Part shown: one piece after another, positions 26,531 through 35,298 of the stretch
Layout: every line of letters starts with the position of its first letter
Position numbering within the stretch: the stretch's first letter is position 1
The notes under the pieces: model-generated
Told to the model about the DNA's origin: nothing
The model's database searches: none
Seen by the model: the letters and a program-made list of their open reading frames with translations, nothing else
Translations under genes and position numbers: made by a program
DNA from: Marinobacter qingdaonensis
GTDB taxonomy: Bacteria; Pseudomonadota; Gammaproteobacteria; Pseudomonadales; Oleiphilaceae
Length of the DNA stretch: 64,000 bases
Assembly: GCF_034555935.1 (NCBI RefSeq)
Contig: NZ_JAYDCJ010000003.1
Location: 2,046,001-2,110,000, forward strand
Direction: 5' to 3'

Positions 26531-28705
26531 ATGGACAGAGCTTTGGTCCTCAACAACGTCAAATCCCTGACGCGGGGAAATCTTGGCATTCCCATCATGC
26601 TGATGGGCCTGCTCGGCATGATGATCCTGCCGATGCCGGCGTTCCTGCTGGATGTGTTCTTCACCTTCAACATCACCCTGTCCATCGTCATCCTGCTGGT
26701 GTGCGTGTACGCCATGCGGCCGATGGAGTTCGCTTCCTTCCCCACGGTCCTGCTGGTGGCCACCCTGCTGCGGCTGGCCCTGAACGTGGCGTCGACCCGG
26801 ATTGTACTGCTCGAAGGTCATGAAGGCGGTGACGCCGCCGGTAAGGTCATCGAGTCCTTTGGTGAGGTGCTGATCGGCGGTAACTACGCCGTTGGCCTGG
26901 TGGTGTTTGCGATTCTCATGATCATCAACTTCCTGGTGGTTACCAAGGGTGCCGGCCGGGTCTCGGAAGTCAGCGCCCGCTTCACCCTTGACGCCATGCC
27001 GGGTAAGCAGATGGCGATCGATGCCGATCTCAACGCCGGCCTGATCAATCAGGACGAGGCCAAGCATCGCCGCTCGGAGATTGCTCAGGAGGCCGACTTC
27101 TACGGCTCCATGGACGGTGCCTCGAAATTCGTCAAGGGCGATGCGGTCGCGGGTCTGCTGATTCTGGCCATCAACATCATCGGCGGCGTGGCCATCGGCA
27201 TGCTCCAGCACGACCTGACCTTTGGTCTGGCCATGCAGCGCTACGCCCTGCTCACCATCGGTGACGGCCTGGTGGCACAGATCCCGTCGCTGCTGCTGTC
27301 CACCTCCGCCGCCATCATGGTGACCCGGGTGACCTCCAGCCAGGACATGGGCGGCCAGATTCTCAGCCAGATGTTCAGCGCGCCCAAGGCGCTGGCCATC
27401 GCCGCCGCCATCCTGATCATCCTCGGCCTGATCCCGGGTATGCCGCACGTGGCGTTCCTGGGTCTGGGCACCCTGGCCGGCGCCGCCGCCTGGTACATCT
27501 GGAAGCACGACCGCCAGACCGTGGAAGAGGAGGGCGTCTTTGCCGGGCGCGGAGGCTCGGCTGGCATGCCCTGGACCACCGGTCAGGATCTGCCGGCCGG
27601 TGCCGACAGCGAGACCGGTCGGCAATTGCCGGCGCCGTCGGAAACCAAGGAACTGGGCTGGGACGACGTGGCCACCGTCGATATTGTCGGGCTGGAAGTG
27701 GGCTACCGGCTGATCCCGCTGGTGGACAAGTCCCAGGGTGGACAGCTGCTGAGCCGGATCAAGGGCGTGCGCAAGAAGCTGTCCCAGGATCTGGGCTTCC
27801 TGATGCCGTCGGTGCACATCCGCGACAACCTCGACCTGATGCCCAACGTCTACCGCATTACCCTGATGGGGGTCACCATCGCCGAGGCCGAGATCCACCC
27901 GGAGCGCGAGCTCGCCATCGATCCCGGGCAGGTGTTCGGCAAGGTGGAGGGGATCGAAGGCAAGGACCCGGCCTTCGGTCTGGAGGCCATCTGGATCGAG
28001 CCGGACAAGAAAGACCAGGCCCAGACCCTGGGCTACACCGTGGTCGATGCCAGCACCGTGGTCGCCACCCACCTGAATCAGGTGCTGCAGAAGCACGCCC
28101 ACGAACTGCTCGGCCATGAGGAGGTGCAGAAGTGGCTGGACCAGCTCGAGAAGGTGTCGCCCAAGCTGGCCGAGGAGCTGGTGCCCACTACCGTGTCCAT
28201 CAGTTTGCTGCTCAAGGTGCTGCAGAATCTGTTGAAGGAAGAAGTGCCGATCCGGGACATGCGTTCCATCGCCGAGGCCATCGTCAACGTCCACCCCAAG
28301 AGCCAGGACCCGAAACTGCTGACCACCGTGGCCCGTCAGGCCCTGCGGCGGATGATCGTGCAAAGCATCTGTGGCAATGAGGCCGAGATCCCGGTCATCA
28401 CCCTGGATCCAGACTTGGAACAGTTATTGCTGAAGTCTGTTCAGCAGAGTCAACAATCCGGCGGTCAGGACGACATCGGACTGGTTCTGGAGCCGAACAT
28501 GGTGGAGAAGCTGCAGCGTTCCCTGCAGGAAAGTGTTCAGCGCCAGGAGATGCTCGGCAAACCGGCGATTCTGCTGGTATCCGGCCCGCTGCGGCCGGTG
28601 CTGGCAAGGTTTGCCAGCTACGGGGTCGAGCGCCTGCACGTGCTCTCCTACCAGGAAATCCCGGATAACAAACAGATCACGATCGTGGCGTCCGTTGGCC
28701 AGTAA
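26531..28705 (+). CDS. flhA: FlhA, flagellar export gate protein
   Basis: A 724-residue protein. The N-terminal ~330 residues hold about eight transmembrane helices and the FHIPEP-type loop (RVSEVSARFTLDAMPGKQMA, then DADLNAGLI). The C-terminal cytoplasmic domain forms the nonameric ring that binds chaperone-substrate complexes. The start MDRALVLNN at 26531 was chosen over 26522 because GGAGA (26516-26520) is 10 nt ahead of it rather than 1, and pseudomonad FlhA also begins MDR. First gene of flhA-flhF-fleN-fliA. Confidence 0.96.
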   Translation: MDRALVLNNVKSLTRGNLGIPIMLMGLLGMMILPMPAFLLDVFFTFNITLSIVILLVCVYAMRPMEFASFPTVLLVATLLRLALNVASTRIVLLEGHEGGDAAGKVIESFGEVLIGGNYAVGLVVFAILMIINFLVVTKGAGRVSEVSARFTLDAMPGKQMAIDADLNAGLINQDEAKHRRSEIAQEADFYGSMDGASKFVKGDAVAGLLILAINIIGGVAIGMLQHDLTFGLAMQRYALLTIGDGLVAQIPSLLLSTSAAIMVTRVTSSQDMGGQILSQMFSAPKALAIAAAILIILGLIPGMPHVAFLGLGTLAGAAAWYIWKHDRQTVEEEGVFAGRGGSAGMPWTTGQDLPAGADSETGRQLPAPSETKELGWDDVATVDIVGLEVGYRLIPLVDKSQGGQLLSRIKGVRKKLSQDLGFLMPSVHIRDNLDLMPNVYRITLMGVTIAEAEIHPERELAIDPGQVFGKVEGIEGKDPAFGLEAIWIEPDKKDQAQTLGYTVVDASTVVATHLNQVLQKHAHELLGHEEVQKWLDQLEKVSPKLAEELVPTTVSISLLLKVLQNLLKEEVPIRDMRSIAEAIVNVHPKSQDPKLLTTVARQALRRMIVQSICGNEAEIPVITLDPDLEQLLLKSVQQSQQSGGQDDIGLVLEPNMVEKLQRSLQESVQRQEMLGKPAILLVSGPLRPVLARFASYGVERLHVLSYQEIPDNKQITIVASVGQ

Positions 28706-28765
28706 CGGAACCGAACATAACGCGACCGGCGCCCGAGCGGCACCGCCGGTGGAGGAAGAGGCAAG

Positions 28766-30052
28766 ATGAAAGTAAAACGGTTTTTTGCTCAGAGCATGGC
28801 GGAGGCCCTGAAGCAGGTCAGTGAGCAGATGGGACCCGATGCCGTGATTCTTTCCAATCGTCGGGTGGACGGCGGCGTCGAAATCGTGACGGCCCTGGAC
28901 TACGACGAGAACATGGCGCGCCAGCGTCTGGGTGAGCAGGCCGAAACCGCCACCAATGGCTCCCGCCTGGCTGAGATGCAGGCCGACCAGCATCGCCGGC
29001 TCGAGGACGAGCTTAGCCGGTCCCGGGATCGTATCCGCGAAGTGCGGGAGAAGCGGGCAAGCCAGGGCGCGAGCTACGCCGAGGCCTCGTTTGCCGAGCT
29101 CCATGAGGCCGCCGTGACCGAGGCCGTTGAGCCGGCGCCCGCGCCCGTAACCAAGGGCTATTCCGATGAACTGGCCCAGATGCGGGCGGAGATCAGTTCG
29201 CTGCGTGACTTGATGAGCGCCCAGGGTGCCGAGGCCGCCAAGCCCGCCGGCTCCGCCGTACAGCAACGCCTGGCCGAACGGCTGCAGGAGTTTGGTCTGA
29301 GCAGCGACCTGGCCGGCTCACTGTCCCGTCGGCATCAGGGCGGGCGGCTGGAGGACGGCTGGAAACAGGCTTTGAAGATGCTCGCCACCGGGGTTCGCAC
29401 CTCGCGCCAGGAATGGCTGGATGAGGGCGGCGTCTACGCCCTGGTGGGCCCGACCGGCTCCGGCAAGACCACCACCATCGGCAAGCTGGCGGCCCGGTAC
29501 GTGCTCAAGCACGGCGCCGACTCCCTGGCCCTGGTGACCACCGACCGCTACCGGGTCGCCGCCCACGAGCAGTTGTTCGTGTTCGGTCGCATCCTGAATG
29601 TGCCGGTGCGGGTGGTGGACGAGAGCCACACCCTGGACGACATCCTGGACGAGCTGTCCGACCGGCACCTGGTACTGATCGACACCGCCGGCCTGACCAG
29701 CTCCGACCGTGGCTACCAGGAGCAATTGTCCGAGCTGGCGCGCAGTCACCACCAGATCCGGACCCACCTGGTGGTGTCCGCCACCAGCCAGCCGCGCATC
29801 ATGAAATCCGTGTGGCATTGCTATAAGATGGCTAATCTTTCGGGCTGCGTGATGACAAAGATTGACGAAGCCCTGACACTTGGCGAATCCTTGGGGTTTG
29901 TGATGGAAACCGCGTTGCCGGTGGCCTACTACACGGACGGTCAGAAAATCCCCGAGGACCTGCATCACGCAGACGCAGTTCCCCTGGTACGGTTGGCGGT
30001 TGAGCGCCTGAAGAGCCTGCAGCAACAGCAATCGGTTGCCGAGGGGGCCTGA
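28766..30052 (+). CDS. flhF: FlhF, SRP-type GTPase for polar flagellum placement
   Basis: A 428-residue protein. The N-terminal B domain starts MKVKRFFAQSMAEALKQV, and the N and G domains follow. The G1 loop GPTGSGKTTTIGKL is at about 227; other GTPase motifs include TTDRYRVAAHEQL, LIDTAGL and a late TKIDEA. FlhF recruits the first basal-body components to the cell pole. It follows flhA by 60 nt and is followed by fleN, which controls flagellum number. Confidence 0.96.
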   Translation: MKVKRFFAQSMAEALKQVSEQMGPDAVILSNRRVDGGVEIVTALDYDENMARQRLGEQAETATNGSRLAEMQADQHRRLEDELSRSRDRIREVREKRASQGASYAEASFAELHEAAVTEAVEPAPAPVTKGYSDELAQMRAEISSLRDLMSAQGAEAAKPAGSAVQQRLAERLQEFGLSSDLAGSLSRRHQGGRLEDGWKQALKMLATGVRTSRQEWLDEGGVYALVGPTGSGKTTTIGKLAARYVLKHGADSLALVTTDRYRVAAHEQLFVFGRILNVPVRVVDESHTLDDILDELSDRHLVLIDTAGLTSSDRGYQEQLSELARSHHQIRTHLVVSATSQPRIMKSVWHCYKMANLSGCVMTKIDEALTLGESLGFVMETALPVAYYTDGQKIPEDLHHADAVPLVRLAVERLKSLQQQQSVAEGA

Positions 30053-30156
30053 GCTGGACACACCCGTACCGGATGATGGAGTATCCGGCGTGCACAACCG
30101 GCGCCGTTAATAATAAGACGAGCCCTCGGAACAATTGGCGAGAGACACGAATTAAC

Positions 30157-30969
30157 ATGAGCAGAGCAAATCCGGTACAGGTGATTGCGGTTTCCGGCGG
30201 TAAAGGTGGGGTCGGCAAAAGTAACGTGTCGGTCAACCTGGGCATCGCCCTGGCGCAGAAAGGTCGGCGCGTGGTGATCCTGGACGCCGACCTTGGGCTG
30301 GCCAACATCGATGTTCTGCTCGGCATAACCGCCAACCGCAACATTTCCGATGTGCTCTCGGGCGAGTGCGACCTGAAAGACGTTCTGGTCGACGGCCCGG
30401 GTGGCATCAAGATTGTGCCGGCGTCGTCCGGTACCCAGCGCATGACCCATCTGAGCGCCATGGAACACGCCGGCCTGATCAACGCCTTCAGTGAGCTGGG
30501 CGACCAGATTGACGTGCTCATCGTCGATACCGCCGCCGGCATCTCGGAATCGGTGGTCAGCTTCCTGCGCGCCTCCCAGGAGTTGCTGTTCGTGGTCTGT
30601 GACGAGCCGACTTCGATCACCGACGCCTACGCCCTGATCAAGCTGATGAACCGCGAGTACGGCACCAACCGTTTTCGCATCCTGGCCAACCAGGTGCGCA
30701 ACGAGCAGGAGGGGCGGCACCTGTTCGAGAAGCTGGCCCGGGTCACCGAGCGCTTTTTGGACGTGGCCCTGCAGTACGTGGGCATGGTGCCCTACGACGA
30801 AGCCGTCAAGAAATCCGTGCAGCGCCAGCGCGCCGTGCTCGATGCCTACCCCCGGGCCAAGGCATCGCTGGCAATCAAGGCGCTGGCGGACAAAGTGGAC
30901 AACTGGCCGCTGCCTTCCTCGCCTCGCGGGCATCTCGAATTCTTCGTGGAGCGGCTCGTCGAAGTCTGA
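30157..30969 (+). CDS. fleN: FleN (FlhG), MinD-like ATPase for flagellum number
   Basis: A 270-residue ParA/MinD-type ATPase. The deviant Walker A is SGGKGGVGKS (13-22), followed by VILDADLGLANIDVLLG and LIVDTAAGIS. FleN binds FleQ, lowering its activity, and with FlhF restricts cells to one polar flagellum. The ATG at 30157 gives a start aligned to pseudomonad FleN; the frame from 30073 adds an unconserved stretch. The Shine-Dalgarno is weak. Lies between flhF and fliA, the normal order. Confidence 0.95.
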   Translation: MSRANPVQVIAVSGGKGGVGKSNVSVNLGIALAQKGRRVVILDADLGLANIDVLLGITANRNISDVLSGECDLKDVLVDGPGGIKIVPASSGTQRMTHLSAMEHAGLINAFSELGDQIDVLIVDTAAGISESVVSFLRASQELLFVVCDEPTSITDAYALIKLMNREYGTNRFRILANQVRNEQEGRHLFEKLARVTERFLDVALQYVGMVPYDEAVKKSVQRQRAVLDAYPRAKASLAIKALADKVDNWPLPSSPRGHLEFFVERLVEV

Positions 30970-30999
30970 ATCTGATCCAGTCAAAACAACACCGGATAC

Positions 31000-31743
31000 A
31001 TGACATTGGCGAAAAATCTGGGAATCTACCAGCAATCTGGCACGACCGGCGCTGCTCAGCTGATTGAGGAGCACGCCCCGCTGGTCAAGAAAATAGCCCT
31101 CCATCTGATGGCCCGGCTGCCGGCCTCCGTGCAGCTGGAAGACCTGATGCAGGCCGGCATGATCGGTCTGCTCGAGGCGGCCCAACGCTACAGCTCCACC
31201 AAGGGTGCCACCTTCGAAACCTACGCCGGTATCCGCATCCGCGGCGCCATGGTCGATGAAATCCGCAAGGGCGACTGGGTGCCCAGGTCGGTTCACCGCA
31301 ACGCCCGCCGCATCTCCCAGGCCATCAAGGCGGTCGAGGATCGTCTCGGCCGTGAAGCCCAGGACCACGAGGTGGCCGAGGAGCTGGGCATAGAGCTGTC
31401 CGAGTACCACGCCTCCCTGTCCGATGCCAACAGCGGACGACTTTTTAGCCTCGATGAGCTTAATGAATCCGGAGAGCTGCCGATAGAAGAGGCAGAGGCC
31501 AGTGATAATCCGCTCGATGGCCTGGCGTCTGACGCCTTCCGGCGCAATCTGGCCGAGGCGATCGAAGACCTGCCGGAGCGGGAAAAACTGGTGCTGAGCC
31601 TGTACTACCAGGAAGAACTGAACCTGAAAGAAATCGGGGCGGTGCTTGGGGTGAGTGAAAGCAGGGTCAGCCAGATTCACAGTCAGGCGGCATTACGGTT
31701 GCGGGGGCGACTGGCCGGCTGGCGCCAGGACACCGACGACTAG
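31000..31743 (+). CDS. fliA: FliA, flagellar sigma-28 factor
   Basis: A 247-residue sigma factor. Region 2 includes DLMQAGMIGLLEAAQRY and TFETYAGIRIRGAMVDEIRK; the DWVPRSVHRNAR segment is typical of FliA. Region 4 has the helix-turn-helix NLKEIGAVLGVSESRVSQIH. It directs late flagellar and chemotaxis genes. A strong match to its promoter consensus lies in this window at 38109-38135. Its anti-sigma factor FlgM is not encoded here. Confidence 0.97.
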   Translation: MTLAKNLGIYQQSGTTGAAQLIEEHAPLVKKIALHLMARLPASVQLEDLMQAGMIGLLEAAQRYSSTKGATFETYAGIRIRGAMVDEIRKGDWVPRSVHRNARRISQAIKAVEDRLGREAQDHEVAEELGIELSEYHASLSDANSGRLFSLDELNESGELPIEEAEASDNPLDGLASDAFRRNLAEAIEDLPEREKLVLSLYYQEELNLKEIGAVLGVSESRVSQIHSQAALRLRGRLAGWRQDTDD

Positions 31744-31905
31744 GTTTGCCGCCCGTGTGTCCCGTTCATGGAGCTCTGTAGTTTTTGGTAACCGATGCTT
31801 TACATGGACAGCAAAGAACAGACAATAAGTGGTCAAAACCGCGGCCTGCTAGATGTTGTGCTTAAAGGTCAAACGAATTCCGGGTGTTACTAACTGGAGG
31901 TCCCA

Positions 31906-32289
31906 TTGGACAAGAACATGAAAATCCTCATCGTGGACGACTTTTCCACGATGCGACGGATCATCAAGAACCTGCTGCGTGATCTGGGTTTCAGCAACAC
32001 CGATGAGGCGGATGACGGCAACACCGCACTGCCGATGCTGAAGAGCGGCAAGTACGATTTTCTGGTCACCGACTGGAACATGCCGGGGATGTCCGGGTTC
32101 GACCTGCTCAAGGCCGTGCGTGCCGACGAGAGCCTGAAGACCCTGCCGGTTCTGATGGTGACCGCGGAAGCCAAGCGTGACCAGATCGTGGCGGCCGCCC
32201 AGGCCGGCGTCAACGGCTACGTGGTCAAGCCGTTCACCGCCGCCGTGCTCAAGGAAAAGATCGAGAAAATCTTCGAACGCATCCAGTAA
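31906..32289 (+). CDS. cheY: CheY, chemotaxis response regulator (TTG start)
   Basis: A 127-residue single receiver domain with the acidic pair D11-D12, phosphoacceptor D56 ([10 protein letters not shown]), the conserved Thr in MVTAEAK and Lys in YVVKPFTA. Phosphorylated CheY binds the FliM N-terminus. The TTG at 31906 is the likely start: GGAGG lies 5 nt upstream, whereas the in-frame ATG at 31918 would be 17 nt away. The resulting MDKNMKIL start resembles that of Vibrio and Shewanella CheY. Begins the cheYZAB-motCD series after a 162-base gap in which no convincing promoter was found. Confidence 0.95.
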   Translation: MDKNMKILIVDDFSTMRRIIKNLLRDLGFSNTDEADDGNTALPMLKSGKYDFLVTDWNMPGMSGFDLLKAVRADESLKTLPVLMVTAEAKRDQIVAAAQAGVNGYVVKPFTAAVLKEKIEKIFERIQ

Positions 32290-32300
32290 CCAGAGGTCGG

Positions 32301-33095
32301 ATGGCTCTCATGAGCGATACCAGCAAGAACCATCGAAGCCTCGATCCGGAGGTGACGGAAAAGCTCCAGCGTCAGAGTGCGGAGCTGGCCGATAGTGTCC
32401 AGGCCGGGGACTTTGCCCAGGCCATGACCGTGATCAACGAACTGAGTGAGGTCAGGGACCAGAGTCTCTACCGCGAAGTGGGGCGTCTGACCCGGAGCCT
32501 CCACGAAGCCATTCGCAACTTCCAGATTGACCCGCGCAGCGCCGAACAGCAGGAAGCCCTGTCGAAAATGAGCGACGCCTCGGATCGTCTGGAGTACGTG
32601 GTGCAGATGACCAGCCAGGCCGCCAACCGCACCATGGATCTGGTGGAAGAGACCATGCCGGTGGCGCACGAGGTCCGGGACGAGGCAACCGCCCTGCGGG
32701 ACGAGTGGCACCGGCTGCGCCGACGCGAAATGCAGCCGGCCGAGTTCCGCGAACTGTACGGTCGCATCGATCGCTTCTTCGAGTCCCTGTCGACCGATGC
32801 GGGCACCATGTACAACAACCTGTCCGAGATCTTGTTGGCCCAGGATTTCCAGGACCTCACCGGCCAGGTGATCCAGAAGGTCACGGCCCTGGTGAAAGAG
32901 GTGGAGGAGCAGATGCTCAGCCTCGTGGTGATGGCCAGTCATGTCGACCAGCTCACCGGCACGGTGCACCAGATCGAAGAGTCCGAGGTATCGGCCGAGC
33001 AGGGCGTCGGGCCACAGATCAAGGCCAACGAACGTGAAGATGTAGTCTCGGGACAGGACGATGTCGACGACCTGTTGTCCAGTCTCGGTTTCTGA
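32301..33095 (+). CDS. cheZ: CheZ, CheY-P phosphatase
   Basis: A 264-residue helical protein. The catalytic segment is LAQDFQDLTGQVIQKV, where Asp and Gln of the DxxxQ motif act on CheY-P. The C-terminus ends in QDDVDDLLSSLGF, the CheY-binding peptide typical of CheZ. ATG 32301 has AGAGG 4 nt upstream; an alternative ATG is at 32310. Next to cheY, 11 nt downstream. Confidence 0.95.
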   Translation: MALMSDTSKNHRSLDPEVTEKLQRQSAELADSVQAGDFAQAMTVINELSEVRDQSLYREVGRLTRSLHEAIRNFQIDPRSAEQQEALSKMSDASDRLEYVVQMTSQAANRTMDLVEETMPVAHEVRDEATALRDEWHRLRRREMQPAEFRELYGRIDRFFESLSTDAGTMYNNLSEILLAQDFQDLTGQVIQKVTALVKEVEEQMLSLVVMASHVDQLTGTVHQIEESEVSAEQGVGPQIKANEREDVVSGQDDVDDLLSSLGF

Positions 33096-33112
33096 ATAAA
33101 TGAGGATGACGC

Positions 33113-35263
33113 ATGGCGTTTGATGCTGATGAAGAGATTCTGCAGGACTTCGTGGTCGAAGCAGGCGAGATTCTCGAAAAGCTGTCCGAACAGCTGGTAG
33201 ATCTTGAGCAAAATCCGGACGACAGCGATCTGCTCAACGCCATCTTCCGGGGTTTCCATACGGTCAAGGGGGGCGCCGGCTTCCTGCAGCTGGAAGCCCT
33301 GGTGAACTGCTGCCATTCCGCGGAAAACGTGTTCGACACCCTGCGCAACCACAAGCGCAAGGTGGACTCGGAACTGATGGACGTGGTGCTTGAGGCCCTG
33401 GACCACGTCAACGCCATGTTTGATCAGGTCCGCAACCGGGAGGAACTGACTCCCGCCCCGGACTCCCTGATTGTCTCTCTGGATGCCCTGGCGGAACCGG
33501 CCAGCGAGTCCCCGGTGGCCCAGCCCGCGGCACCCGTCAGTGCCGAGCCGGTGGCCGACGGCGACGACGGGGGTTACATCACCGACGACGAATTTGAACA
33601 GTTGCTGGACGCCCTGCACGACGGCGCACCCGGCGCCGGCCCTGCCCAGACCGAATCATCCTCCGAGCCGGCCCCGACCGGTGCCGACCAGGGCGCGGAC
33701 GCCGGGGCGGGCGACGACATCACCGACGACGAATTCGAAGCGCTGCTTGACCAGCTGCACGGCAAAGGCCAGTTTGCTGGCGCGCCTGCGTCCGAGGACG
33801 CGGCCGGATCCAGCGCCAGTGCGCCCGAGTCGGTCCCGGCCAGCGCCGGCCAGCCGGCCCAGGCCGGCGGCGATGACCTGATCACCGACGACGAATTTGA
33901 GAAGCTGCTGGACGAGCTGCACGGCAAGGGCGGTGGCCCCACGGGCGCCGACACGGCCAAGGCCGAGCCCGAGCCCGCCGCCAGCGCACCGGCACCGGAA
34001 CCCAAGCAGCCCGAGCCGAAAAAAGCCGAGCCGGCGACACCGGCGCCCGAGCCCAAGCCCGCTGCCAAGTCGGCGGCACCGGCCCGGGACGCGGCGCCGG
34101 CCGCCGAAACCACCGTGCGGGTCGACACCAAGCGCCTGGACGACATCATGAACATGGTCGGCGAGCTGGTGCTGGTGCGGAACCGGCTGCAGCGTCTGGG
34201 TGCGGACAGCGAAGACGAACACATGCACAAGGCGGTGTCCAACCTGGACGTGGTTACCACCGACCTGCAGGCCGCGGTCATGCAGACCCGGATGCAGCCG
34301 ATCAAGAAGGTCTTTGGTCGCTTCCCCCGGGTGGTCCGGGATCTGGCCCGCAGCCTGAAAAAAGAAGTGAACCTGGTGATGCACGGGGAGGAGACCGACC
34401 TCGACAAGAACCTGGTTGAGGCGCTGTCCGATCCGCTGGTGCACCTGGTGCGCAACTCGGTGGACCACGGCATTGAAGCGCCCGAGGTCCGGGAGAAAGC
34501 CGGCAAACCGCGTCAGGGCACCGTGACCCTGTCGGCGGAACAGGAAGGCGATCACATCCTGCTGGCCATCGAGGACGACGGCGCCGGTATGGATCCGGAG
34601 GTGCTGCGGCGCAAGGCGGTCGAGAAGGGCATCTACGAGCAGGACGCCGCCGATCGGCTGACTGACAACGAATGCTTCAACCTGATCTTCGCGGCCGGTT
34701 TCTCCACCAAGGAGCAGATCTCCGACGTGTCCGGCCGGGGCGTCGGCATGGACGTGGTCAAGACCAAGATTGGCCAGCTCAACGGCCAGATCAGCATCGT
34801 CTCGGAGCTGGGCAAGGGCTCGCGGATCATCATCAAGGTGCCGCTCACCCTGGCCATCATGCCGACCCTGATGATCATGCTGGGCGAGCAGTCGTTTGCG
34901 CTGCCGCTGGTGAACGTGGTGGAGATCTTCCACCTGGACCTGACCAAGACCAACATCGTCGATGGCCGCGAATGCATCGTGGTCCGGGACAAGGTTTTCC
35001 CCCTGTTCCACATCAAGCGCTGGCTGGTGAAAGGCGCCGCCGGCAACGCCGAGCCGGAGAACGCCCACGTGGTGATCGTTGCCATGGGTACCAAGCAGGT
35101 GGGCTTCGTGGTGGACCAACTGGTCGGCCAGGAAGAAGTGGTCATCAAGCCCCTGGGCCGGGCCCTGCAGGGCACGCCGGGCATGGCCGGAGCGACCATC
35201 ACCGGCGACGGTCGGATCGCCCTCATCATTGATGTTCCCAGCCTGCTGCAGCACTACAGCTGA
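33113..35263 (+). CDS. cheA: CheA, chemotaxis histidine kinase with three linker motifs
   Basis: A 716-residue kinase. P1 (1-105) has the phosphoacceptor H49 in FHTVKGGAGF. No ordinary CheY-binding P2 domain is recognisable; instead a long Ala/Pro/Glu linker (about 115-335) carries three copies of a motif: ITDDEFEQLLDALH (156-169), ITDDEFEALLDQLH (203-216) and ITDDEFEKLLDELH (257-270). P3 dimerisation begins near VRVDTKRLDDIMNMVGEL, P4 has the N box (LVRNSVDHGIE) and G boxes, and P5 is the CheW-like regulatory domain. Lies between cheZ and cheB. Confidence 0.97.
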   Translation: MAFDADEEILQDFVVEAGEILEKLSEQLVDLEQNPDDSDLLNAIFRGFHTVKGGAGFLQLEALVNCCHSAENVFDTLRNHKRKVDSELMDVVLEALDHVNAMFDQVRNREELTPAPDSLIVSLDALAEPASESPVAQPAAPVSAEPVADGDDGGYITDDEFEQLLDALHDGAPGAGPAQTESSSEPAPTGADQGADAGAGDDITDDEFEALLDQLHGKGQFAGAPASEDAAGSSASAPESVPASAGQPAQAGGDDLITDDEFEKLLDELHGKGGGPTGADTAKAEPEPAASAPAPEPKQPEPKKAEPATPAPEPKPAAKSAAPARDAAPAAETTVRVDTKRLDDIMNMVGELVLVRNRLQRLGADSEDEHMHKAVSNLDVVTTDLQAAVMQTRMQPIKKVFGRFPRVVRDLARSLKKEVNLVMHGEETDLDKNLVEALSDPLVHLVRNSVDHGIEAPEVREKAGKPRQGTVTLSAEQEGDHILLAIEDDGAGMDPEVLRRKAVEKGIYEQDAADRLTDNECFNLIFAAGFSTKEQISDVSGRGVGMDVVKTKIGQLNGQISIVSELGKGSRIIIKVPLTLAIMPTLMIMLGEQSFALPLVNVVEIFHLDLTKTNIVDGRECIVVRDKVFPLFHIKRWLVKGAAGNAEPENAHVVIVAMGTKQVGFVVDQLVGQEEVVIKPLGRALQGTPGMAGATITGDGRIALIIDVPSLLQHYS

Positions 35264-35298
35264 CGTCGTTCGGGACCGGAATTGGGTAGGAGAAAGGG

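Noticed and set aside
31791..31798. Sigma-28-like -10 (ACCGATGC) before cheY
   Set aside because: Only a partial -10 match and no acceptable -35 at 11-nt spacing.
33541..34100. CheA linker region considered as possible frameshift or foreign insertion
   Set aside because: The frame is open throughout, codon use resembles neighbours, and Ala/Pro/Glu-rich linkers are normal in this part of CheA.
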